Assembly: GCA_000934455.1 (NCBI GenBank)
Contig: KN883007.1
Coordinates: 82,106-110,805 of the forward strand
DNA from: Apostichopus parvimensis
Lineage: Eukaryota > Echinodermata > Holothuroidea > Aspidochirotida > Stichopodidae
Reading direction: 5' to 3'
Length of the DNA: 28,700 bases
The notes below the pieces were generated by a model. That model ran no database searches. It was not told the DNA's origin and worked only from the letters and a program-made list of their open reading frames with translations. Every line of letters begins with the position of its first letter. Positions within the stretch are counted from its first letter, which is position 1. Both the position numbers and the translations under genes were made by a program. Shown in pieces: positions 10,285-19,573 of this stretch.

Positions 10285-10835
10285 TAATTCCAGTATCATC
10301 AAGTTTAATGGAATATGTAGTCCTAGTAATACTGCAATTTTCTTCAAGCAAATATGAAATTCTGACATAGGTGTCTTTCCAACATTTTGTCTTACCAAAG
10401 AGCAATGTGTTTGAATACTAACAGCAAAAGAGTTGAAGAATATTCCACAAGAATAACTACCTACATTGTGATTTTAATACACAGCTAAACCTCTTTTAGT
10501 GCACAATGTAAAACCTACAGTATCTTAATTACCAGAACTTTAACCTATGGTGCAATACTTCATGACAATGCTAATATGTAAAGTGGTCATACATATTCAT
10601 CACTAGTCATGAATAAACCATATCCTGTAGCGTGACGCCTGAAACTAATCTGCTGTGGTTTCCTTAACAACATGAAGCTGAGCAGTATATATAGTTTATA
10701 TAATATACCTTTGCACTCTACCATTGATGAAGTAAAGTCATCTCTGTAAAACTGAATATGCATACCTATATAGTAGCATGCAGGTAAGTCCTAAAATACC
10801 TCTCAATAACATTCCCAGAAGTGACATAAATGATT

Positions 10836-10937
10836 GTAAAACAAGAAAGTCTATTTTGATGTACAATTACACTATGGCATGGTAAACACAGGTCTGTCTA
10901 CTGTACCTAAAATTTAACTTTTTTCCATCAAAGTGAT
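10836..10937. other. unique spacer between duplication copies
   Basis: About 100 bp without detectable counterpart in either copy. It contains the duplication junction. Confidence 0.5.
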
Positions 10938-11038
10938 GAACAAAGTACCTTAAAAAGGGGAAGAGAGTCCCCTTGTGAAAATATGGAGTTTATTTTTTAA
11001 AATATTGAATGGTATGTGAAAGGGTCCTCCGAATTTAA

Positions 11039-11404
11039 AGGCATTGAAGACTCGCCCCAAACCGCGTGCGGCCGTCTGAAAAAGTTAACTTTCTGTTGCT
11101 TGTGGGTGACGTTTTGTTCGTGTCGTTACAAAATGTAGACAGTTATGAAACGTGATACCTTGTTATCTTTAGCTGGACCTGAGATGTCCATCGCTGTATC
11201 GTTTGTACACTGTGCTGTGGGTATTGACAGCAGTTATGTGTACTGACTGTACACTATAGTGTCTTATTACCAACGGTAGCAAGCTGTGTGTGTATTTTCT
11301 GGGATCAGTGGTGGTGTCTAACACTTCTGTCACACCTCATTCGAAACTAGGTCAGATTGCCAGCATTAGAGGTTTCTTTTGCGCGAGTCTGAACACCCTT
11401 CAAG
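11039..11404. repeat. dispersed repeat R1, copy 2
   Basis: Matches 5228-5575 from GCATTGAAGACTCGCCCC to CCTTCAAG. It is absent from duplication copy A, where GAATTTAAAG runs straight into TCATCGCTCG. So either R1 inserted into copy B after duplication or it was lost from A. No clear inverted ends or target duplication are visible. Confidence 0.85.
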
Positions 11405-11863
11405 CAAGGGTTGAAATAAGCGGGCGCCCAGGCGCTATTCACGCCCGCAAGCACTAAAATAGCGCCCCTGGACATGAAAGTACAATACGCACGGGCGCTA
11501 CTTTGTCGGCAAATAAGCGCCCGCATACTCCTGTAAATATCAGCCTTATCATGCACTGCACAGAAGCCTGAAACTACATTGCATGCTACTTGCTAGTGCT
11601 ATATAGTAACTGCTAGCTTTGATAAATCACTGATCGATCGAGTGCATGAACATGCAATAGCACTGGTGCACATGGTTTATATATCGCACAACACCTGTAC
11701 TGATACGTACGTACATGCCGTACTTGAATTTTGTTTCTCCTTTTTAGCTCCTGGTAGTGAGAAAATAGCTCCTGGTCCTACTGAAATTGCCGCGAACCAG
11801 GAGCCACTTTTTTAGAAAGTGGCTCCTGGTCCACAAATCCTTATTTCAACCCTTGCCTTCAAG
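11397..11863. mobile_element. hAT-like MITE, 451 bp, with 8-bp target-site duplication
   Basis: The element spans 11405-11855. Its ends are a perfect 16-bp terminal inverted repeat, CAAGGGTTGAAATAAG at 11405-11420 and the complement at 11840-11855. It is flanked by an intact 8-bp direct repeat CCTTCAAG (11397-11404 and 11856-11863). An 8-bp target duplication with CA-starting termini is characteristic of the hAT superfamily. The interior is non-coding: a GGGCGC/GCGCCC-rich left part with internal inverted repeats and a right part with AGCTCCTGGT and ACCAGGAGCCACT words that form a hairpin near 11795-11830. No transposase is encoded, so it would need one supplied in trans. The perfect ends and target duplication suggest a fairly recent insertion. 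Confidence 0.93.
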
Positions 11864-12137
11864 TCATCGCTCGCCTTTCTAATGAATGAGAAATTATTAC
11901 CGGCTGTAACCTCTGAAAGAACCTTAATTGGGGAAGGCTCACCAGCAGCAGTACGCTGATGCCTAGTTGACGGTGGCATGACACCTTCAAATCACCAGTG
12001 GCAGGCCGATGTGTTGCCCATGGCGACATGCCATCATCTAGCTACCCCACTGCAAGCAGCTATCTAGCCAGGGGTGGCATGCCATCCTCCAACTGATGGC
12101 AGCTCGACACAAGTAATTCGCTTCCTGGGCGAATGTG

Positions 12138-12150
12138 CCCCCCCCCCCCC
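12138..12150. repeat. C13 homopolymer
   Basis: Counterpart of the C15 run at 9573-9587 in copy A. Confidence 0.85.
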
Positions 12151-12335
12151 ACTCTCCATCTTTGCCACCAACATGTGGACAAGAAGGAGTTCACAAGTTA
12201 CAGAAACATACTATTGTAACAGTTCTTAAATTGTTGGTGCTCGTCTAATATCTCTGGTACACCCCTTTAAATCAGGATTCCTGGCTACCGCCTACCTGGC
12301 TTTTCCACTGAATCCCTACCAGGGCCCTTACTCCA

Positions 12336-12890
12336 TGGTGAGCCCTGGTACCCCATAGCCCTGCTCTTAACCCTTGGTGAGCCACTGTGCTCCATAGCCC
12401 TGCTCTTAATCCTTGGTAAGCCCCTGTACTCCATAGCCCTGCTCTTAACCCTTGATAGCCCTGCTCTTAACCCTTGGTGAGCCCCTGTACTCCATAGCCC
12501 TGCTCTTAACCCTTGGTGAGCCCCTGTACTCCATAGCCCTGCTCTTAACCCTTGATGAGCCCCTGTACTCAATAGCCCTGCTCTTAACCCTTGGTGAGCC
12601 CCTGTACACCATAGCCTGCTCTTAAGCCTTGGTGAGCCCCTGTATTCCATAGCCCTGCACTTAACCCTTGGTGAGCCCCTGTACTCCATAGCCCTGCTCT
12701 TAACCCTTGGTGAGCCCCTGTACTCCATAGCCCTGCTCTTAACCCTTGGTGAGCCACTGTACCCCATAGCCCTGCTCTTAACCCTTGATGAGCCACTGTG
12801 CTCAATAGCCCTGCTCTTAACCCTTGGTGAGCCCCTGTACTCCATAGCCTGCTCTTAAGCCTTGGTGAGCCCCTGTACTCCATAGTCCTG
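12336..12890. repeat. 39-bp minisatellite, about 14 units
   Basis: The consensus unit joins TAGCCCTGCTCTTAACCCTT and GGTGAGCCCCTGTACTCCA. TAGCC(C)TGC(T/A)CTTAA occurs fourteen times, one unit being a shortened one near 12460. A higher-order step is visible: a unit with GATGAGCC..CTCAATAGC, followed two units later by the single-C-deleted TAGCCTGCTCTTAAGCC, occurs near 12554-12625 and again near 12787-12860, 233 bp (six units) apart. Because 39 is a multiple of three, several frames stay open, giving a false 186-codon minus-strand frame with a 13-residue period. Confidence 0.95.
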
Positions 12891-13044
12891 CAATCACAGC
12901 TGGTTTATCCCTCAATGTCATTTGATCTTGCTGTATTCTGTAAACAGAATACATACACCAGCACTGATGACAATGGTTTTTGGCCAAGATCTAGAAATAT
13001 ATGTGTCTCCAGTCATCCATATTACTTACTACGAGTTGGATCGA

Positions 13045-13130
13045 GCTAGACTGGGAATTGAACTCAGTAAGTAGTTCCATCAATCCCTTCCAAGTCACAC
13101 TCCTTATCCACTCTGCCATTAAGCCATCAC
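13045..13130 (-). pseudogene. class II tRNA-like relic in copy B
   Basis: Paralogue of 10005-10090, with A-box-like TGGCAGAGTGG (plus 13108-13118) and B-box-like GAGTTCAATTCC (plus 13054-13065). The would-be anticodon loop has drifted to CTTGGAA and the stems do not pair. That change between paralogues fits a sequence with no tRNA function. Confidence 0.55.
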
Positions 13131-13241
13131 ATTAACATGGAAGATTAAATTAAACTTTATATCTTTCTTGAAAGTAACAATTTCTCCAATAATTGATATA
13201 TTTTGAACTTGGAATTGAATTCAAAGATGGTAAAATATAAT

Positions 13242-13324
13242 TAGCACAGATGGGGTTCGAACCCATGCGGACACATGTCCATTGGAACTTAAGTCCAACG
13301 CCTTAACCACTCGGCCACTGTACT
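13242..13324 (-). tRNA. tRNA-Leu (anticodon UAA), copy 4 (in duplication B)
   Basis: Same fold as copy 3: A box TGGCCGAGTGG, anticodon loop CTTAAGT (UAA), variable arm GGACATGTGTCC, T stem ATGGG/CCCAT fully paired, discriminator A73, and a T4 run downstream (plus 13232-13235). The odd feature is the acceptor: AGTACAG faces CTGTGCT, so position 3-70 is U-G instead of U-A. That is a tolerated wobble (not the G3-U70 pair that marks alanine tRNA), but it is the only acceptor wobble among copies 2-5. Confidence 0.96.
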
Positions 13325-13852
13325 TAACTCCTGAGTTATCAAGTTTCATGGTATATGTAGTCTTAGTAATACTGCAATTTTCTTCAAGCAAATATGAAAT
13401 TCTGACATAAGTGTCTTTCCAACATTTTGTTTTACCAAAGAGGAATGTTTTTGGGTACTAACAGCAAAAGAGTTGAAGAATATTCCACAAGAACTAACTA
13501 TATTTAGAATATAAATATTCAACTATACTTCTCTAAGTGCACAATGTAAAACGTACAGTAGCTTAATTACAGGAACTATATATAACCTATGGTGCAATAC
13601 TTCATGATAATAGTAAATAGGTCATGCATATTCATCACTATACAAAATCATGTAGCATGACGCCTAAAACTAATCAACTGTGGTTTCCCTAACAACATGA
13701 TGCCAAGCAGTTAATATAATATACCTTTGCACTCTACCATTGCTGAAGTGAAATCATCTCTGTAAATTGCATTTTGCATATTTGAATGCATACATATACT
13801 AGCATCCAGATCAACCCTAAAATACATCCCTAGAAGTGACATACATGCTTAT

Positions 13853-14093
13853 ATTCAGTGAAAGTAGGAAGAATTGATAGGGGGTTGAGTGAGTAGGGTT
13901 GGGGGAGTGTGCACTTTTAATGTGTGGGTAAAAATACAGTTAGCATGAGAATTAATAATCTCCACTTACCAAAAGGGACAATTACATTTATGGGAAAAAA
14001 GGTTCTATGTTCCTCTCCATCACCCCCATCCACCCCTCCCGCCCCCCACTATTTGTGTTCGCTCACCTCCCTCTCCTGTGTTCTCCAACCTAT

Positions 14094-14095
<2 letters not shown>
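13853..14095. other. spacer with possible minus-strand splice donor
   Basis: A G-rich stretch lies at 13879-13918. On the minus strand TTTTG|GTAAGTGG near 13966 is a strong donor consensus, but no acceptor-bounded exon could be built upstream of it. Confidence 0.25.

Positions 14096-14149
<54 letters not shown>
14096..14149. repeat. (GATA)n microsatellite, ~13.5 units
   Basis: Uninterrupted GATA tetranucleotides, therefore likely polymorphic in length. Confidence 0.97.
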
Positions 14150-16442
14150 AACTTTGTCCATTTCAGAAAACAGAAAAACGGAAATTATTTCCCGTCGACA
14201 GTAAACATAAAACAGTAGTGAATACAAGCAAAACCATACAATAAACAAACTATTTGTGAACAACTACGAGAATAAAACTAAATAAGCAGAACCAGAACAG
14301 TAACAGCACAGAGGTCTGCAAGTGACAGATCACACACTGTGGTCAAATCGCTTTGCACGCGAGTTAAACAAGTGTATTGCTTCAGGTAAGAAAGAACTAC
14401 CCCTATGTTCTCGCAAAAATTGACAATTTCCATGGTATACATGGGACGGGGCAAAGATCATCTATCAATCCTCAAACTTTTGCTCGCTCTTGAAATGAAA
14501 TAGGAAACACATTCCGAACAAATGTCTTTTAATCATGACACATTTTTAAATTTTCCCCTCACATTTATTTCTTCTGCTTTTGGCCTCAAAAACTGGCCGC
14601 ATGCATCGAGGCCGCCGGTGTGGTGTTGTTGACCTTTTTAATTTTGCAATTGTGCCCCCTATGACTTTAGTCATGAAACTTGCTATGTGACCTCCAGGTT
14701 ATTTAGAATTTAAGATGAGGATTATCTGTTGTCATGAGTGAGTTTATACCAACTACTTGCTGAAATTGAGAAAAAAAATGATTGACACTGTATTTTACTA
14801 GGAAGAACATTAATTGCCTAATGATTAATTTGAACCTGTTATAATGTGCACATGTTACAGATTTTTTGGCTTAGTTTGGACCATCTTGAAACACTTTTTT
14901 TGTTACAGGCGTGTTTACACTTAAGACTAAATTGAGAATTGCATTGTTTGCGATGATAAGATTGAGGTTTTATCCAGGGATGTATTCAAGACATGTATGG
15001 GTGGATTTATAGGTGCTACTCATTGCTTTTATTTCACTGTTTTTTATATATTTGTTATTATTTTTACTTTTATTATTTTACAACTATGCACCTGATTTAC
15101 TTGTGTCTATCTGTATGACTGTAATACTGTTTGGTGTATTGTTGATAGCACATAATATTCATTACTAAGGTTTACGGATCTGTTTTGTTTTCGTTCTTCT
15201 GTCATAGTTTTCGCATCGATGTCCGAGATTTGACGACCGTATAAAATCTTGTCGATCTACTTATTGTCGGCCCTGCTTAAACGGAAGTATGAAACGATAG
15301 AAGAAGGACAACATAAAACTGAGAAACAGAGCAAATCAGAGTGCCAGAGAGACACAAGATTCGCCATTTACGCAATCTTTTCTCCCCTCCGCCCTCAGGG
15401 ATGTGGCACTTACTTAATTGCTCGCAGGGGGAAGGGTCAGAATTTACCGTTTGGCTTGATGAGTTGGGACGAGCCCCTGGTGTAGGGTGTGTAAAAAATT
15501 AAGTGGGTGAAAAGGAAATATAAAGAAAAAGGAAAACTGTCCAATAGAAAAATTAAACCTAATGTTTTAAAATAACTTCTATTGTTACTTGCCATTTTAT
15601 ATTACTTTCCTAATCACAGGAATTTGAACACCAATCAAAAGTAAAGAATGAGATCTTATATACCATATTCCTCTTGCATACATATTAACTGTGCCCCAAA
15701 ATTTATTTCTGGCCCAACCTGGGCTCAAGAAAATTGGAAAAGGTAAAAAAAAAGAGACAAAGGCACTGGAAAAGTGTTGTCCAGCACTATAAACTAGCAC
15801 CTGCAGGGTTCTAAAATTTATGAACCAAAATATATAAATATTTTTTAATTTGCCCATTAATGACTAGTTGAGACAGATCAAATCAAGTCTATTATATCCT
15901 GAGCTCCTAAAGTCTTGACACTGAGCCATCAACCATCAAACCTTACACCCACTCCCCCCCCCCTCACCAATCCCACTGGTGCTGAGGGTTCACTGTATTT
16001 GACTTGAACCAATTTGCAAACAAGTCAACAGGGTAGTATTAATATGACTGTACCATCCCTAAATTGAGCCTTGAACCATAAACTTGATCTGATTCCTCCC
16101 CTGCTCTAGTTCCCTTACTCTCCCTCTTAATTCACCCCACTGGAACTGAAGTCAACTATATTTGACTATACTTCTAAATATGCGACCACAACTTAAGTTT
16201 ATCCTAACCATATCATGTTTTCCCGATCCTCAGTTAATACTCACTAATCTCAGATTTATTCGACAAGAAACATTGTTCACTTTTAATTAACCCTCAAATT
16301 CATCACCATATTGTATTCAAAAGGAAAGAAATAGTGGAATTAATTTCTTAGTTTTCTAAATTTACAAGAAAAATCTGACCAAATACAAATTTCGAAGGCA
16401 GGATCGAGTCATTCAGAGGTGGAGAAAAAATAAAAATTTTAT
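14150..16442. other. spacer, nothing recognised
   Basis: AT-rich spacer with a short C run at about 15954-15963. The frames at 15249-15485 (plus; begins at TTG, not ATG) and 15597-15857 (minus) have no supporting feature. The last 20 bases contain the T5/T6 terminator (minus sense) of tRNA-Leu 5. Confidence 0.45.
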
Positions 16443-16526
16443 TAGTACAGATGGGGTTCGAACCCATGCGGACATCACGTCCATTGGAACTTAAGTCCAA
16501 CGCCTTAACCACTCGGCCACTGTACT
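16443..16526 (-). tRNA. tRNA-Leu (anticodon UAA), copy 5
   Basis: Acceptor AGTACAG/CTGTACT, A box TGGCCGAGTGG, anticodon stem TTGGA/TCCAA with loop CTTAAGT, T stem ATGGG/CCCAT and discriminator A73. The variable arm is GGACGTGATGTCC, one base longer than in copies 3 and 4 and with a different loop. Terminator T runs lie at plus 16432-16436 and 16425-16430. The gene body is nearly identical to copies 3 and 4 but the flanks are unrelated, so it separated earlier than the 9-14 kb duplication or moved separately. Confidence 0.97.
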
Positions 16527-17780
16527 TAAACTAAATCATACGGTGTATTTTGAATAAGTATACACTCACACGGAGGTGCTACAGCTAGTTTTTAAATGAT
16601 CACACATAAACAGCCACCTTAGCCCCATACTGCTCTATCTGAGAAAGGAGAAACAATGTACAAAGGCATCACAGAATATCACTAAAATTGGAGGAGAAAT
16701 GCCTTTATTTTAAACAAAATACTCTCTGAGAGAACCAATCAACAAGCCAGTATTGCACCACAGCAGTTCTTCCTACATTGAAACAACCTTCTCAGAATTC
16801 AAACTCAAAGGTTACAATTGACATCAGACAACATTTGGCAGGCAACCACTAACAGCTCTATGCATTCAATTTTCCCCATGTCCTGTAACTGACCTTAGTT
16901 CCTGTTATTTATTACCACAATGTTTGCTTAATTTCCAAACAAATTTGTTCCTATTTCTCTATGCTATTGGTTGTTACTTTTCTCCTACTGTACTCACAGT
17001 ACCAATACTAGAAATAAATTAAATGGGTGAAAAAAAAACTAACCTTTCCACTTTGTTTAGAAATTTCTCAAACCTTATCACTTTATTTCATATACATAAA
17101 ACTTTTTACATTTTATCGTCAGACTACCTTTCATAAGTCTAGATCACCTATTATAGGAAACTTTATTAATACTTAATTAAAAAATAACACCTGTTTCTTA
17201 TAATTTCATATACATAATGCATTGAAAATGTGTTACAGTTGGATGACACTACAGTGCGACATAGTTCGTTATGCTTTGAGACCGGTTCCACTACTAAACA
17301 GTATTTACATGCAAGCAATTCGACATACTGTTAGGTTTCAAATTGGACTTGAATGAAAATATAATTTTATTATCACATTTACGTTACAATCTGGAAATTC
17401 CCAACCTTACATACATTGGATCCGAAAGTAATGACACGCAACCTTTGTTGTTTGAAAAAGCAAAACATCTGGACGTCAGTTGCAACGTTGGCGGGTCTTC
17501 TAAAACTGAACTAGTGTTGTTGTAATGGACTATTGCACCATAGTGGTGACACCTTGGAAGTATGGCGAATATATTTCGTGTGTATAGGTTTTGTCTATAA
17601 CAGATGAATATATACCTCCCCACATTTCCACTTTTATTGCTAAATAACTCGTAGCACTATCTCTTTAGTATTTATATTGACGTAGGAATTACAAACTGTC
17701 GTAAGAAATAACAATCTGGATCATAACATGACTACTACTTGCCACTTTGTAATTTGAAACCCCTTAAGCACAAAATCAAT
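16527..17780. other. spacer with one unassigned open frame
   Basis: A plus-strand frame at 17343-17525 (about 60 codons) reads without low-complexity runs, for example YNLEIPNLTYIGSESNDTQP. It lacks an ATG at its start and I do not recognise it. It could be an eroded repeat-encoded fragment. Nothing else is seen. Confidence 0.3.
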
Positions 17781-17787
17781 CAGTCTA

Positions 17788-17936
17788 TATATACAGCCAA
17801 TCCGGTTCTTGGAGCCCCGCCCTCAAAATATGGCCAGGCGTATGAAATTTCGCGAAACTGCTTGAGACATATCCCTCTGGCTTAAATATTTGAATAATGC
17901 AAAAGGGGCGTCGCTAGCTACCATGACGCGGTAAGT
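17788..17936 (+). promoter_or_regulatory. candidate promoter and first-exon edge
   Basis: Within 150 bp there is a TATATATAC (17787-17794), a CCAAT box (17797-17801), a GC box CCCCGCCC (17815-17822) and a TAAATATTT (about 17883). These lead to ACCATGACGCG and the near-perfect splice donor GTAAGT (17931-17936). If real, exon 1 would encode only Met-Thr plus two bases of an Arg codon (17923-17930). Very short coding first exons behind CCAAT/GC promoters are common in animal housekeeping genes. I could not find an in-frame second exon: the acceptor at about 18428 leads to a stop after a few codons. The gene remains unidentified. Confidence 0.3.
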
Positions 17937-18064
17937 TAAATCTCACATTTATTTTTCCTTAAAAAAAAACAGTAAAAATTTCTTATTTTGTCGTACTTTC
18001 TGATAAATCTCCATTGAATTTGGCGCATTTTTTCATGGCTACGAAAAGTGCCGTTAAATTTGCC

Positions 18065-18084
18065 GTGAACTTGACTTCGTTACA
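18065..18084 (+). repeat. 20-bp word repeated exactly at 20182-20201
   Basis: GTGAACTTGACTTCGTTACA occurs here and at 20182-20201 in the same orientation, preceded in both by TTTGC(C/T) and followed by (A/G)GA. Similarity fades outside about 30 bp. Confidence 0.8.
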
Positions 18085-18330
18085 AGAGAAAAATGCACAT
18101 TTTTGGCAAAATTGCTAGATTAGACTATGCTCTTTTCATTGATACGAAATTCGCGATGGAAACCTGTCTTGTCAATAAATGAACGTAATAACTTACGGCA
18201 AAATACAGCGTTATGTAATACAGTATCAGGACTTTGTATTCGCTCTGCGTGTACATGTAATGATGTACATCGCTTTAGTTGGTGGAAACACCCATGTGAA
18301 ACTATAGTATACACACCTGTGACCTCATAC

Positions 18331-18382
18331 TTCTATACTCATAAACTAAACTTTAATTCTATACTCATAAACTAAACTTCAT
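18331..18382. repeat. 26-bp tandem duplication
   Basis: TTCTATACTCATAAACTAAA followed by CTTTAA or CTTCAT occurs twice, at 18331 and 18357. Confidence 0.9.
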
Positions 18383-18579
18383 ATAGCCCTGAAATATAGT
18401 AGCAAAAATGCTCATCTTCTTTCAACAGATTATGCAAGCTCCGAAGATGAAATGTAGCCTAAGAAAAAATTACCTCACACTAACCACAGCAAAATACCAC
18501 CCTTCATCCATGGTAAACTGTGGCACAATATTTGACCGGGGTATTTTGGTTCTATGGATGCGGTTTAGTTTTACCATGG

Positions 18580-18825
18580 ACCATAACATAATTTTACCAT
18601 GGTTTCTATCACTTTCTATTTCATCATCACCATGGTTTTATCTCAAAATTACCCTATGTTTACTATGGCATTACCATTGTTTTACCCTAATTAACCACAA
18701 TTTTACCCTATAGAGCTGTACCAAAGTTCTACCTTAATGGTTTTATCCTAATTGTACCACAGTTTTACCCTAAATTTACCAGAGTTGTATCCCAATTGCA
18801 CAACAGTTTTCCCTACTTGCCTTAA
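18580..18825. repeat. cryptic array of TTTTACC/CCATGG/TAATT words
   Basis: ATTTTACCATGG, GTTTTACCCTAATT, ATTTTACCCTA, GTTTTATCCTAATTGTACC and AGTTTTACCCTAAATTTACC follow one another at irregular 20-30 bp steps. This looks like a decayed minisatellite. It biases the local plus-strand frames (18408-18713, 18752-19021), which I therefore do not accept as genes. Confidence 0.6.
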
Positions 18826-19367
18826 TTGTAATCAGCACACCACAAATTACCTTAAATTTCACCCATTGGTGGATTGTATCATAATTGGGCTAGTTGAAGC
18901 ATACAACAAAGCAACTCATACTGTATGTCATGATGTCGTATGTATATTATGGCATACTATTTTAAATGCACCAGATTTGGTCAATATGCTGCAGTCAAAA
19001 GCATGCATGACAACAATATAAAAGTTAAACAGTTTTACAGTATGGTATGTACAGTTTTTGTCATATAAATAAAAGTATATACCAAAGTTTTATTCTATAG
19101 GGCTACTGTGGCAATTTAACCAGTTTACCAAGACAGGGTAAGACTAGGGTACATTTTTTTGCTGTTATATATTGTGTATACATTTTTTCTTATATCTTAT
19201 AGAGTTATATATTATTGTATTCATGTACTTTTTAACTGTTCTACCAAACTTTCTTGCCATTCCTGGACTTGCCTTTCATTTAAACATTCCGTCCTACGTG
19301 CTTAATTTTCATAGTGTTTAAAAGGTATTAGTTTAACGTCTCAAAGTTTTATGTAATATGAACGAGA

Positions 19368-19392
19368 AATAAAGAGACCAAAAAAAAAAAAA
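19368..19392 (+). other. AATAAA followed closely by A13 (possible retrocopy tail)
   Basis: AATAAA at 19368-19373 is followed six bases later by thirteen A residues (19380-19392). This resembles a genomically encoded poly(A) tail, as left by retroposition of a processed transcript. No coding body was recognised upstream and no target duplication was found, so chance is possible. Confidence 0.3.
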
Positions 19393-19573
19393 TGTGTTGT
19401 CATTCTTCAAAAAGAAAGTTCTCTGACCAAAAGTCCCTCAAAGCTGACCACATCGTGGTGTCAGAGTGGCAAACACTGTCTTTCAGTGGGTGAAGTAGAG
19501 CTTTGTCTGGCTATTTTTAAGCCAAAATTTCCTCTCAGATGTCATATTTAATTGCCTGCATGTTTCCACAAAA

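Larger units (their letters stand above)
9144..10835. repeat. tandem segmental duplication, copy A
   Basis: Collinear with copy B (10938-13848). Shared landmarks in order are TCCCCTTG(A/T)GAAAATATGGA, GTGAAAGGGTC, TCATCGCTCGCCTTTCT, GGGGAAGGCTCACCAGCAGC, CCTAGTTGACGGTGGCAT, GGCAGGCCGATGTGTTGCCC and a C run. They continue with GGAGTTCACAAGTTACAG, CTACCAGGGCCCTTAC, a 39-bp repeat block, the relic tRNA, tRNA-Leu, TTGAAGAATATTCCACAAGA and AGAAGTGACATA. Copy A is the compact version: no R1, no MITE and only about two 39-bp units. About 100 bp separate it from copy B. Confidence 0.93.
10938..13848. repeat. tandem segmental duplication, copy B (expanded)
   Basis: Homologous to 9144-10835 but about 1.2 kb longer. 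The extra length has two visible sources. One is an interruption of about 825 bp between GAATTTAAAG (11038) and TCATCGCTCG (11864), made of repeat R1 plus a MITE. The other is growth of the 39-bp minisatellite at 12336-12890. The remaining sequence aligns collinearly up to AGAAGTGACATACATG near 13832. Confidence 0.93.

Noticed and set aside
10181-10405. 74-codon minus-strand frame
   Set aside because: Reads across tRNA-Leu 3; not a protein gene.
12285-12845. 186-codon minus-strand frame with a 13-residue repeat (RGSPRVKSRAMEY type)
   Set aside because: The 39-bp minisatellite is a multiple of three, so several frames are open together. A second overlapping frame (12584-12883) shows the same effect. 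The equivalent region of copy A has only about two units and no such frame.
18427-18453. Acceptor at about 18428 considered as exon 2 of the 17923 candidate gene
   Set aside because: In the phase set by the donor, it reaches a stop after a few codons.
19101-19138. Short block between TTCTATAG and GTAAGA considered as an internal exon
   Set aside because: It is bounded by acceptor- and donor-like sites, but a stop appears in the phase required by the upstream candidate exon and it does not join in frame to the downstream hydrophobic frame.
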